DNA of 64,000 nt from Hanleya hanleyi (lineage: Eukaryota; Mollusca; Polyplacophora; Lepidopleurida; Hanleyidae). Shown here one piece after another: positions 1 to 12,415 of the stretch. The notes beneath the pieces are model-generated. The model was given only the letters and a program-made list of their open reading frames with translations. It had not been told where the DNA came from and did not search any database. The stretch lies in the NCBI GenBank assembly GCA_036873755.1, contig JAVTVY010019482.1, positions 1-64,000 on the forward strand. Direction: 5' to 3'. Numbering within the stretch: the first letter of the stretch is position 1; each line of letters begins with the position of its first letter. The translations under genes were made by a program, and so were the position numbers.

Positions 1-744
1 CGTGTCAAATTACAGCCAATGGTAGGTTTTCCAGTGCTTTCGTTATCAAGCGTGGGCGTGTGTCTGACCAGACGACAGTGACCACAGCCGAAAATGAACG
101 ATTTTCAGCATATCGATGACAGGTATGGTTACTGGTGTCCAGTCATATTTTGAAGGAGAAATATCGTACTATATTGTCACCAAACGTAGGGTTATTACTA
201 TTTCAAGTTAACAAAATTTTTAAACATTTTTGCGGCGAGAGGTGTTTTTAGGTGTTGGTAGACAGTCCATTGTAGGTATTAGCATCGAATTATAGTGTGA
301 GGAAATGAGCACAAAATGAACACGTGGGAACTTACTACCTGCCTCATGTATCACTGACTCATTCATCTCTCGATTCCTTCCACTTGTGTGTGTTTAAGAG
401 GAATATGAACCATTAATAGTATATTCTCTGTCTGTCTGATATTACGACAGTCCATTGTATCATCATCGGACCGATCGACAGTCCATTGTAGGTCAACATG
501 CACTTGTGAATGATGCACAGAGAGCACATCGTCTGATCTAATGATTCGCCAAATGGACTGTTGCCAAGACAAATGGTAGCTACAATGGACTGTCGACATA
601 TCTGATATATAATCACATGTTGCCTCATTATAACATTGCAGCTGTTATGCGGCTTCAATGTGAAGTGATTCAACCTACAGTTCATGGTCACATGACAAAT
701 GGACTGGTGCATTCACCTATAATCACACTTGTCGATTCAGTAGG
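1..744. other. Intergenic; short inverted repeats
   Basis: No gene recognised. GACAGTCCATTGTA occurs at about 265, 449 and 478 and inverted at about 580-597, so part of this stretch can fold into a hairpin. It may be an end of an unrecognised element. Confidence 0.4.
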
Positions 745-2114
745 GTGAGTAAGGTATACTCAAAGTTTGGTACCAATCCATACCTTGAAACTAGAGCTAT
801 CGCATGGACAACAAATTTTAATGGATGAATGGACAGAACGCAACATCGCATTACACGACCTCGTCTTCGAGAGGCATATGTCAATGTGACTTTAATGATT
901 TCTGATTTTGGGGTCACAGTGACCTTGACCTCAATTTTGATACACAACACATTGTCTTCCCTCAATCTAACAATGCACACAAAAAATCATGATTTTTAAT
1001 GATTTCCTGATTTTGGGGTCACAGTGGCCTTGACCTTCGACCGTGACCTAAATTTTGGTACATGACAAACCGTCTCCCCTCAATTTCTCAATGGACACAA
1101 AAATTCATGATTTTTAACAATTTCACGATTTTGGGGTCACAGTGACCTTGACCTTTGACCTTGACCTACATTTTGGTATGTGACTCATCGTGTCCCGCTA
1201 ATGTATCTACTGACACAAAAAATGTTATTTTTAATAATTTCCTAATTTTGGGGTCGGTGACCTTTGACCTTGACCTAATTTTTGGTACGCATCACTTCAT
1301 TTCCGCCTATTGAACCCACTCACAAAAAATTAGAAATTTTTAACGATTTCCTGATTTTTTAATCACACTGACCTTTGACCTCTGACCTTGACCTACATTT
1401 AATATGCAACACATCGTTCCCCCCCTAGGGCATCCACTCACCAAAAATCGTGTCCCCTTAATGTATCTACTGACACAAAAAATGTTATTTTTAATAATTT
1501 CCTAATTTTGGGGTCGGTGACCTTTGACCTTGACCTAATTTTTGGTACGCATCACTTCATTTCCACCTATTGAACCCACTCACAAAAAATTAGAAATTTT
1601 TAACGATTTCCTGATTTTTTAATCACACTGACCTTTGACCTCTGACCTTGACCTACATTTAATATGCAACACATCGTTCCCCCCCTAGGGCATCCCACTC
1701 ACCAAAAATTAGAACTTTAGATAGAAAACTGTCAACGATCAATGATTTCCTGATTTTTGGCAACAGTGACCTTTGACCTCTGACCTCGACCTCAATTTTG
1801 GTACGCGACACACCGTCTCCACCTGGCGTATCCACTCACAAAAAATTGCAACTGTGGATAGAAAACGTTCAGAGATATAGACCGGACACGAACACTTCAG
1901 TGATTTCCTGTTTTTTAGGCCAGTGACCTTTGACCTGTGACCTTGACCTTCATTTTGGTACGCGACACATCGTCTCCCCGTAGGGTATTCACTCACCAAA
2001 AATTGGAGCTGTGGATAGGAAACTGTCCCAGATATAGACCGGACACGAGAACCGGACAGACGGACGGAAACCGCCATCCCATAATACGACCGCCTTTTGG
2101 GCGGGCGTATAAAA
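745..2114 (+). mobile_element. Tandem-repeat element, pearl/Helentron-like, with TGACCT arrays
   Basis: About ten divergent monomers of roughly 120-130 bp share a fragment reading gatttcctgattttgggg followed by repeated TGACCT blocks. The array is followed by a GGACAGACGGACGG microsatellite, a CCGCC...GGCGG hairpin at about 2091-2105 and TATAAAAA. Central tandem array, ACGG-type microsatellite and 3' hairpin are the described layout of bivalve pearl elements and Helitron-related non-autonomous elements. The left end is not clear. Confidence 0.6.
1189..1708 (+). repeat. Recent 260 bp tandem duplication
   Basis: The segment 1189-1448 is followed directly by a nearly identical copy, 1449-1708, covering two monomers of the array. 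Only a few substitutions separate them by eye. Confidence 0.85.
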
Positions 2115-3552
2115 ATACAGCGAAAAAGACAAATAATGCAGCAATTACTAATTTGCTGTTAACTTTTTTTCAATATGAACAATCAAACTTTTAATTCGAT
2201 TTTTCTTCTTGAGTTATCTGCCTTTGGGCAACTCTTCAGCAAAATCCCCTATTTTTGTCCTTTTATCACGTGTCGGTCACATGGTTTTTTGTCTCTTTCT
2301 TTTGTCCCTTCTTTTGTCCCCCCTCTTTTGACCTTTGTCCCCCGCATAGAGAAGTTTATGCCCCAGCTTTACTGGAAGATACAATCGAAACTATGCCATA
2401 GTTTGGCATGTTTGTGATGGTTTTTGGTAGTTTGTTTGTTGATGACAGATTGTTTGATCTTTGATGAATTGATGAACATTGTCACTTAAATGGTACAAGA
2501 ACACTGAACCAATTCCCAGAATCTAGAACGAATTCTTCCCAGAATTGTTTTATCAAATTAGGATAGGACACTGTGGCAGATAGGTAGGCAATGTCGATTA
2601 AAGGATGCTGCAATTGTATCCGCCATTGTCGGAAGCAGAGAATGTTTATCTGTAAGCAGCTGCTTTTATGGACGACTACTGGATACTGGAAGTCAAGTTT
2701 GTGTCAATAATCGGGAGCAGCTTGAACTGGCTCATTAAGTCAACTGTTTCACAAAACATCATTTCAGCAGGACTTGGTAAATACAATTTTGACATACTTC
2801 TGCACAATTATGGCCATTGGAATTTAAACAAACTGATTGATATGTGAACAGGAAAGTACATGATGACAACCTTGTCTTTTTGACACACAACTTGATCTTG
2901 ACCTACAATGACTTAAATATATAAGATGAGCTGGAGCAAACTCACTCTTATGAATATTTACAACCAGACCGACTTAAGTGACAAATAACTGACTAAGATA
3001 TTTCAGTCAGTCATTCCATGTCTTACTATACACCAGCACATCAATGTACGCCATACATCAGGTGCTATGGCCCGAATTGTTATCTTTGGAACATGGCAGG
3101 AGCATTTATCATTCCAAATCGCATGTCTTTATACTGGAGTATCCCATCAATTCTGTAAAAACAGAAAGACCTTGAGCTGTCAGTTACGGACACTGGTCAT
3201 TATCCTAATTAAATTAAAATCAGATCCATAATGGGGTAGTTTGGGTCTCTCGGGCCAATTCGCATGCGTACCTACTGTCACATGAGTAACTCTTAGCAAC
3301 ATTATATTTGACCAATCAACGCAATTTGTCTGGTATGACAGATCAATATCCATACAAAGCTGCACCCCTGCGAGAGTATCTTTGCCATACATTGGCCGTA
3401 TTTTACGCGAAAAAGACCTTTCGCACTCTCCAAGCAGGTCTGTTCTGACAGGACTACAAAACTGACGAGATTTCCTTTAGTGTTTTGCTAATTATTGCTG
3501 AATCAAGCAGCACTATTGTTCCTGATTCACCACACCTAGCTAAGCATGGTTT
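2115..3552. other. Intergenic, nothing recognised
   Basis: AT-rich sequence with no convincing ORF and no repeat class that I recognise. Confidence 0.5.
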
Positions 3553-3630
3553 GGAGTGAGTGAGTGAGTGAATAGAATTTAACGTCGCTTTCAACATTAT
3601 TTCAGCTATATCACGACGAAACAACTAAGC
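3553..3630 (+). mobile_element. Mollusc GTGA-headed interspersed repeat, fragment
   Basis: A (GTGA)n run leads into an AATAGAATTTAACGTCGCTT-type segment and a part with TTCAGCTATATCACGACG. This order, GAGTGAGTGAGTGA then TTTACGYCGC then AGCTATATCACGRCG, is a repeat head I recall from gastropod genomes. Only the head is present. Confidence 0.5.
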
Positions 3631-5180
3631 ACCACCCAGCCCAGTTGTGTTCCTGCTACTTCAAAGAAGAAATCTTTTAAGCAGCATGGAACCAGACACC
3701 CTCCATCCACCCTATAAAACACTGAGGACAGCGCACAAGACACAGACAGGACGCTTACATGGTGCAATAAAGACAAATGATATTACAGTGCTAGACATCA
3801 CATTATCTAGTTCCTGTTGCTCCTCAGCAAAATGCGTTGAAGCAACAGGAACCAGTGCCCACCCAACCACCCGCGCATGGTTTGGAAATAGCAGTAGGAT
3901 TAAACAGGCCGACAATTAGTTATCGAAAAACAGTTCACCTTGCTGAGCAAACGAGCTGTTTTCCTGAAAAAAATTGAACTTCATTTTAAATAAAAATCAA
4001 AACGTCACACACATCTACAGCAGGGTGGAATAAAATACCATTATATTGAGTATGTATGATAAAGAAGATTGGTCTGATAATGTACGTTTCTGAGAATAAT
4101 TGAATGATGGCAGGGGTGTTCAATCTGACATAATGGGAGATAACCCTGTTCGGAGATGGACGACCTGTGCTTATATGCAACCACCTCACAAGGATATGAA
4201 ACGATGATTCATTCCCAAGCCTTTGAATTCAAGACTTTCAGTTGAAACTGTCAATTTTAGTTTGCAGTGCCACATATATACGAATATACAATATTGGAAT
4301 TGCTTGAATCCTTAACAGTGATTTGTCACAGGCACCACAGTGGCAATATTTGTCAACATTGATCCATTGAATGCTGAATCAACATCCCAACAGTGCAGCC
4401 ATGGTTGGCTACCGGTGTCTTCTTTTATGATGCACTGAAGAACTGCACATTTTAATGTGTCGCACTACTAAATCCAGGTTTCACTAGCGTAAATATTCAT
4501 ACCCATGTGCTATGACTTGCCTTTATGTGGTAACTTGTCCATAATAGTTCAGTCAATGTTCATTTGATTTTATTTTACCAAAATATATCAAATTGTCAGT
4601 GAAAACATATTTTATTGGAATGGAAGAGACTACATTGACTTGACATTATTGTCATAAAAACAGAGACTTTCAGCAAAATAACACTTGAAAAACAGGTTTT
4701 TATCAGCGGTCTTCAGCATGGCCATTCTTGGCTATCGGACTCATTTTAAAAGATTGACATCCCATTCTCAAGCGAATTTCTTCTTCCTATAAATAGTCAT
4801 CAATTCAATGGATAGCCAACTAAAGCACGCAATGATGACGGATTTGAAAGAGAGGTAAAACAGAGGGATATCCCACTCACTGAACTAGAGATCAATGTGT
4901 CCCGTGACTGAAAAAAGCCAACCACCTTACCAAAATAAAGGTCGTCTATTGTCCCAGGCGTTGTAATGGGATTTTTCACGACATAATTCCAAGAGACACG
5001 ACCAAAAAAAGCTTGTTTATTGGCCCAGGCCTTGTAATGTGATTTTCCACGACATCATTCCGACAGTGGTGACAAATTTTGTCAATAAGAAAGTTGACAA
5101 ACATAAAAATAAAGATTGTTGCGCTGATTATATCCAAGTCAACATTCTGGGAAGATAAACTGGGCTTCTATACTTAATAC
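3631..5180. other. Intergenic with small repeats
   Basis: No gene recognised. A two-copy tandem repeat of about 73 bp lies at 4935-5070 (a cccaggc...ttgtaatg...ttccacgacat unit). The last about 40 bp before 5180 resemble 23345-23390, so an older repeat was split by the element starting at 5181. Confidence 0.5.
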
Positions 5181-7746
5181 CAGGGATTCATAGAAGTCCA
5201 AATTTTTTCTACCCAAATTAAAATATTGAGTTCTTTTTATGCTCAAATTGAGTTTTTCCAAGTTTTTACGGCCCACCCACAAGTTGATATTGAGTTTTTG
5301 AATGTTTTTACCACCCTACCAATTAAGATATTAACAAATAGTTTCTGTAGTACTAAGGTGAGCTACAAAAACTGTCCAATGCGTCTGGCACACTTCACCT
5401 CTGATAGAGATTTTCACTGTAAAATCCAAATATAATTAAACATGATAAATAACTCATCCAGGTGAAGCTGGTAACGTGTTTTATAATGAAATAACGAAAT
5501 AAAATTTGAAAAAGTTTTCTATGGGTAAGTGTCTAACTTGACAGATAAAATGGAGAGATTAAATAGGGACATTAATTAAAAACATTGTTTGATAGAAAAG
5601 AACCTTGTTGATCCAGTCTAGTCCACTGGTACTATGTGAAGAAAAATAAACAAAGCTAAAAATATCGATTCCAAGCCCATGGTAATGTTTGTAGGAAATC
5701 AAACTTTTTTGTTCTCAACTTGATTATTTGATATAACAAAGTTATCTCCCTTGGACTTCGTGTTTCAACTTTTTAGAGACAACAACAGCGGTAAGAGATC
5801 ACAAACTATCATAAACATTCAAAGATAATTATCATATAACGCTTGCAAGAGACGCTAGGCCAAAAAAAATATATATGTCTGTTTCCGATTACGGGCCAGA
5901 AAAAAATAGAGTAGGTAGGGCCAAAAAAGATTTTATTTTGGAAATAAATTTTATTTTGATGTCCAGTACTCCTGTCCCATATACAATGGTCTACAAATAT
6001 ATTCTTGATTATATAATATTCCCACCCACTTTAACATATTCTCCCAAGACACATCCCCCCATATTTTCAGATATTCAAAAGATCAAGGGCGGGGGGGAGG
6101 GGGGGACCCTCCAAATATATATCGTTGGTAATTTTATCAATACTGGATCCAGCAAATCTTGATATTTCAATGAGTTCTGCTGAAACCAGTTATTGTACTG
6201 ATATTATGGAAATAAGAATTGCCATTAATGTGTTTGACTGCTGTTTACCACCAAAGCGAGTATCGTTTTAATTGATTGCAACTTGATATGTAAAACAATA
6301 TATTCCAAGGATTTCCGCACAGAAATGATGAAATTTTCCTCTAGAATTTTAAGGATTTTTAGTGAAAAATACAAAATTCCATCTGGAATTTCAGTGCCTT
6401 CCATAGGGAGAGTGTACTTATTTTCTGGAAAAGCCTGAACAAAAAGTTGACATATACAACATAAAATGAAATGGGAAATTAATTTGAACATCATGGAGGT
6501 TTGTACCAGCGCCTATCTAATTCGAGCAATTTGAGAAATGAGACGTGAGTCGTGACTGTACAACAGTACAACGATTTGAACAAGCCATTTCTCGAAAACA
6601 GAAGAGTTATTACTTGCTTGAATCTTGGGGGTTTATTTCAATGCATTCATAATAAAAACAAGTCGGGGAAATTTTGGATTTTTTAGCGGAGAAATGGTAC
6701 CGGTCGGTTAGACTTTGATTGTGTCGTCGCCGATTCCGCTGAAAACGAACACCACTGGCAAGCTGCCGTGTCCGCAAACAAACGCCATTTCAAGTCATAA
6801 AATCAGTAGATTTCTTTCGAAGTTGATGGAGAATATGTTTAAAATTGTCCTGGTAAACATGATCAAGTCGACTGAAGCGTAATCAGGTTGCTGATTTCTC
6901 GATTCCCGACCTAGAAGTAGGTGCTTTATTTCCTGAAAAGATCGTCAACCTGCCGCCACGCCATGCGGTCTGCTACAGTCACACTTTACGGTATGCTGAC
7001 AATTGGCACGCCGCTTTACGGTTGTTGTTGTTGTCGTAAAACGCGGCCTTGGTAGTGATTTCGTTGGAATTTGCTGATAAAATTTTTAGAGTCGCACGAT
7101 TGATCTAGACTCGGTCGGGTAACCAGAAACAGACATATTTTTTTTCTTGGCCCTATAAATCCTTAAATCATCAGCGGATTTTCACGTAAGATGTAGCAGC
7201 TGTCATGCAGAATGATGTCTTGAACTCGGACTTCTTTACGTCCACCGCATGGTCGCCGGCGAACTTTAGAACAAAGGGACTGTCAACAAATCCCGCCACC
7301 TCTATCTCGTGGAGCTATATTTAACTCGGCCCCGATAATTTCTTGATGCTCATTGGCTAACGAATTCTGATTAGGTGATGTCATTGAATCGGCAATTCCC
7401 GGTCCCGAAAATTAATCTCCGAAACCGTATTTTTTGCCTCCGTCGAGTATGGATAGTAACTGAGAGCCCATGGTGAGGTATAATCGGCAAGAAAGACGGA
7501 AATTATATCTAGAACTGGGAATCCCCAAACGTTCGAAGACAAATTGTCGAAGGATCGGCGATGATTTTCAGATTTTCACATCACTGAAATAATTTGCACC
7601 ATTTCCAGTATTGAGTTTTCGTCAAAAACATTGAGTATTTCTTGTCCAAAACGTACACTTTTGAGTTTTTTGCTGTCTATATTCAGTTTTTGACATTTTT
7701 TTTCTACCGTTTAACGGTAGTAAAAACGGACGTCAATGAATCCCTG
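5181..7746. mobile_element. hAT-like TIR element, 2.57 kb, TSD AATAC
   Basis: Starts CAGGGATTCATAGAAGTCC and ends GGACGTCAATGAATCCCTG, so the ends are imperfect inverted repeats. AATAC lies exactly at both borders (5176-5180 and 7747-7751). The flanks rejoin to match a related uninterrupted sequence near 23385-23420, which supports the insertion. CAGGG termini with a 5 bp target duplication suggest a hAT lineage. No transposase ORF is visible; a second element (5858-7152) sits inside. Confidence 0.8.
5858..7152. mobile_element. Nested TIR element, GGCC-A-rich termini, 1.3 kb
   Basis: Left end GGCCAAAAAAAATATATATG followed by TCTGTTTCCGATTAC; right end, read inward, GGCCAAGAAAAAAAATATG followed by TCTGTTTCTGGTTAC. 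A 3 bp CTA flanks both sides. The same family of ends occurs at 51521-52902. The superfamily is not settled. Confidence 0.6.
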
Positions 7747-8914
7747 AATACGTCAAAGAATTAGATATTTCGATGGGGTTTTCTGTAAGTATTTTATATA
7801 TTCTCATCGGACTTTTTGCAAATGTCCACAGGCATTTCATTTTCATCTCCAAATTTCGTTATTCCAAGACAACAGAATCATGGAATAGCAAGTTTATATC
7901 CAGGCTTAGCTATATGTTTTTATTAGGTTTTGGGCAATAGCTGTACTTGCAGATATGTTCACTGCCCCGTAAGTGCGCTTAACTTTGATGTCTGGCTAAT
8001 AATTACAACTCAGCTTAACACTACTCCTCTGAATCAGTGAAAGACAGATGCACAAATGCCTGGGTTCAAAATTGGAAGTCACACTGAATACAAATGAACA
8101 CTAGTTCCAACCGAGATGAGCCCCTAATTTTATCAGTCAAAAGTAACAGCTCTCAAAACTTAACCCAGAGGAGAAAGTCAGCAGAAAGTTAACCAGAAGT
8201 TGTAGACTCCCAGATACAAAAGTCTCCACCAAACTGTTCCTGCAGAACCACTCTGGTATGCAGTATTCTGTACAGCACTTGGTGGGGCTTCAAAGGCTGC
8301 CTATATCACCAGAGATGCATTCTGGCCAATATCCAGCAAATAAGCGAATCATCACTTATCATTTTTTTTGTATTGACTAAAATCGGAAAATACAGGGTAT
8401 TTTTACCAAAATATAGGACTACTGAGAGCCTTTATGAATATAGGACACAGTTTAAAGCCTGGAGATACTAAAGACTGATCCTGAACACACAAGAAGAATG
8501 ATATACATGTAATGCCATAAACAAAACAGCATGTATTACATGTACATGAATGTAAGAACAAGAATATCCAATTTGATGAGGTTGAGTGAAAAGAGAACAT
8601 TTTATGTGTTTATGAAACATGTGTGAAATATATCTGCATCAAACTAATATATATATTATAATAATTGACTGGAAGAACCTTGCCTTGATACCGGACAAGA
8701 ATTGCCATGGCAAATTCCAAATTAGGCTACATAATTGAGAATTATTGTAAAGCTAATGCATTTGTCTGTATTAACATTTACTGGACAACACTGGTCAAAA
8801 TAAGAGCCCTGAGATCAGACAAATGAAAATACTAGTAATTAGATGACATCAATAAATTCATTTCAGACCAATTTTTTTCAGTCTAGAAATTAACATGTGG
8901 CTGTCGCCATCGGG
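7747..8914. other. Intergenic; first 180 bp is an old repeat half
   Basis: 7752-7935 (with gatggggttttctgtaagta) resembles 23420-23580, the other half of the repeat interrupted by the 5181-7746 element. The rest contains nothing recognised. Confidence 0.45.
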
Positions 8915-10467
8915 ACCCCTCGGGCCGGGCCCAGAGCAATTGTGGAAAAAATGTTTCTGACCCCAACAACTCACATATTTGGGGTGGGCATAATTTTACC
9001 TGTATGATATAGATCATAGACAGACAAAACAATATAGCAATAGAGTAGTGATTACCTATAGTAGATGTAGTCGAACGATTACTGTCTATTCACAGCAATC
9101 CACACAGGTTTGTGTGAACTCCTGAAAAACACATCCCATGGCACCGACTTTCAATAGGCTTCTGGTACTGGCTGTATTAAACAACTGTATGAAGTTTCAT
9201 TGTTGTGAGTGAAGGACTTTTTCAGATAATGTGTTTACAAGGATATGGACCAACAGACATGTATAAAGGGGCAGAACTCCTGAAAAACACATCCGATTAC
9301 ACCGACTTTCAATAGGCTTCTGGTACTGGCTGTATTAAACAACTGTATGAAGTTTCATTGTTGTGAGTGAAGGACTTTTTGAGATAATGTGTTTACAAGG
9401 ATATGGACCAACAGACATGTATAAAGGGGCATAACTCCTGAAAAACACATCCGATTACACCGACTTTGAATAGGCTTCTGGTACTAGCTGCATTAAACAA
9501 CTGTATGAAGTTTCATTGTTGTGAGTGAAGGACTTTTTGAGATAATGTGTTTACAAGGATAAAAACAGCCAGACATGTATAAAGGGGCATAACTCCTGAA
9601 AAACACATCCAATGGCACCGACTTTCAATAGGCTTCTGGTACTGGTACATGGCACCGACTTTCAATAGGCTTCTGGTACTGGCTGTATTAAACAACTGTA
9701 TGAAGTTTCATTGTTGTGAGTGAAGGACTTTTTGAGATAATGTGTTTACAAGGATATGGACCAACAGACATGTATAAAGGGGCAGAACTCCTGAAAAACA
9801 CATCTGATTACACCGACTTTCAATAGGCTTCTGGTACTGGCTGTATTAAACAACTGTATGACGTTTCATTGTTCTGAGTGAAGGACATTTTGAGATAATG
9901 TGTTTACAAGGATAAAAACAGACAGACATGTATAAAGGGGCATAACTCCTGAAAAACACATCCAATGGCACCGACTTTCAATAGGCTTCTGGTACTGGTT
10001 GTATTAAACAACTGTATGAAGTTTCATTGTTGTGAGTGAAGGACTTTTTGAGATAATGTGTTTACAAGGATATGGACCAACAGACATGTATAAAGGGGCA
10101 TAACTCCTGAAAAACACATCCGATTACACCGACTTTGAATAGGCTTCTGGTACTAGCTGCATTAAACAACTGTATGAAGTTTCATTGTTGTGAGTGAAGG
10201 ACTTTTTGAGATAATGTGTTTACAAGGATAAAAACAGCCAGACATGTATAAAGGGGCATAACTCCTGAAAAACACATCCAATGGCACCGACTTTCAATAG
10301 GCTTCTGGTACTGGCTGTATTAAACAACTGTATGAAGTTTCATTGTTGTAAGTGAAGGACTTTTTGAGATAATGTGTTTACAATGATATGATGGACAGAC
10401 AGACGGACGGACGGACAGACGACGGAGGCAACGACAATACCGCTCGGGCAGAATCTGCCCGAGGGGT
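8915..10467 (+). mobile_element. Tandem-repeat element, pearl/Helentron-like, 158 bp monomer
   Basis: Left end ACCCCTCGGGC (8915-8925) is inverted at the right end as GCCCGAGGGGT (10457-10467). Between lie about eight copies of a roughly 158 bp monomer (landmark aactcctgaaaaacacatcc), then a (GGAC)n-type microsatellite, an ACGACAATACCG segment and a CTCGGGCA...TGCCCGAG hairpin followed by AAAAAG. A 40 bp partial duplication sits near 9615-9680. Non-coding. Confidence 0.7.
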
Positions 10468-12241
10468 AAAAAGTGTGAAAAGTGTGATTTACATGCTGTG
10501 AACGACCAGGGCTGCCATTTTGGATTCAGGTATGATGTATGATGTATGATAGCACTCCATTTCCAGCTAACAAGCTGCTACTACAGTTTGTCCTGAGTGA
10601 GGGCGAACACACGAACACATAGCCGAACCTCTCTACCCACTCGGCCACCGAATCACTCTACAAGAAACTGTGTTTAAATTCTATTCATACTGCGGATCTA
10701 CTTCGCACATGCGCTTGTTTTACCTAGAAGAACTATGCCGTCATCTGGTTTGTGTTTGATAGTTCCTGCTATTCTCCCCTGCATACCGCTCTTCAGTGCC
10801 AGAGGGAGAATTGGGTATGCGGTAAACCCAGGAAGCGAAATCTCACCCATTTTAGTATTGAATAAGTAACAGACTGTTGTAGCAGTTTCTTACCCCATTT
10901 TAGTATGCTTTCATACCTGATGATTTCTTAGATGTCATTCAAATGGACAACAAATAACGAAACGTGATGAAAGGTACTTGTGGGTCATAAAGTGTTGATC
11001 CCAGTGTTGAGCAGAAGAGTTCAAAGGCACGATGAATATTCCTCCCCAGATAAAGAGAGGTACGGTACATTATTAGAAGAATGGCTTCAATATAGACATG
11101 ACAGACAGCAACAGTACTGCAGGGGTGACAACTCTAGTCCAACAGATCCCCCAGGGAATACAACTCTGTAACTGCCTTTGAAAGCAGACATAGCTCACAA
11201 TACATTAATAGGTAAAATTTAATAGAAATAGTGACCTTTGACCTAATGACTTCAAAATCAATCAGTTTATAGCTCCGTTTAATATTTGGAGTGAATTGAA
11301 TCCATAGCTTAGAAATTATCGTGTTAACAGAAAAACGTGTTCACACAGAGACAGCGATTCTGTTTAACCAGTTCAGCAAGAAATAATTACAGATCACCTG
11401 AAGTTGCAGTTTGATTTTCTTTTCTATGATTACCAAGGAACAAGTGAAATATGAAAAACCAGATTTAGTTATTTTCCATGACAATGATAGGCACATCTAT
11501 TGGACGAGTTTTCAGGAAAGCCATATACATGCAGACTCTCACAGAATATTTATATTCTTCCATAGCTCCTCCAATAGCCAAGGGGAAGGTACACTGCTGT
11601 TAAAAATCTGCATCAACTGTCTGTTGCTGAAAACAATTTCCAATATGGAAAGAATGTAGGAAATCTGCGATTAGTATATGTACAAATTAACTGAGCTAAC
11701 GCAATAATAACATATTACCCCTAGCTTAATTGGTTCATTTACATGTAGGTTGAAGGTTATTAGAAGCTTTTCACAACCATCAAGAGAATATTGGTCATGC
11801 ACAACGATAAATGTAAGTCTTTAACTTATAAAGTTTCTCGTTGAATTCATTTCAAGTTGAATATAACCCAACCTGAAAACTCAGACAATGAAAGAGATTA
11901 CATTTGTTCTGCAGTAGTTTAAACAGTAGTTTAAATAGAGCATGCCAGTATGACTGAACGCAGCCAACCTCTACTATTTCCTGAGAATATAATAAAGCAC
12001 TTGTCTCCAAACCACACATTCAACTTCTTTCACAATTTCATGGTCACATCAGTTCCAGCACCATTTTATGTTACATGAAATATTCAAGTTACACTGTCAC
12101 CATCTGTGAGACCCTAAATCACTTGGAACTGATTCATTTTTCCCACAAATTCTGGGACATGTTGTAACATCTCAGTTTTTTCAAGTTACCAGGACATAAA
12201 CCAGTCGGGGTTGCATGATCGGAAGTCACATTTGCACGAAA
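10468..12241. other. Intergenic downstream of HAT1, including its presumed 3' UTR
   Basis: No second gene is supported. A stem-loop lies at about 10775-10830 (GCATACCGC pairing with GCGGTATGC-like sequence). A perfect TGACCTTTGACCT occurs near 11231. HAT1's 3' UTR must start at 12241 and run left, but its end was not found. Confidence 0.45.
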
Positions 12242-12415
12242 TCAGTCCGTGGAGGCTGCGACTCGTTCTAGAACATGGCGATACATGTCAACATGCTCGT
12301 CAAACATTTTGTCAAGGTACTGTAATCGCTGTTCTGTAGTCACACTATTCAAGGTTGCTGTTAGTTCATCTGGCTGTAAGGCATTGTTCAGTTTCTGGAA
12401 ATCACGCCCATTTTT
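12242..12415 (-). CDS. HAT1: HAT1 exon 11 (terminal, stop TGA)
   Basis: Acceptor cttcttcctctctcag. Encodes KNGRDFQKLNNALQPDELTA and 37 more residues (57 in all), ending MYRHVLERVAASTD and a TGA at 12242-12244. The match to the human C-terminal coiled segment is collinear. No clear poly(A) signal was found in the next few hundred bases. Confidence 0.93.
   Translation of the reverse strand, partial: KNGRDFQKLNNALQPDELTATLNSVTTEQRLQYLDKMFDEHVDMYRHVLERVAASTD

Noticed and set aside
10600..10660. tRNA-like A box (TGGCCGAGTGGGT) on the minus strand, possible tRNA-derived SINE
   Set aside because: The nearest B-box-like GGTTCGGCT lies far too close to the A box, no cloverleaf can be drawn, and no tail or second copy was seen.
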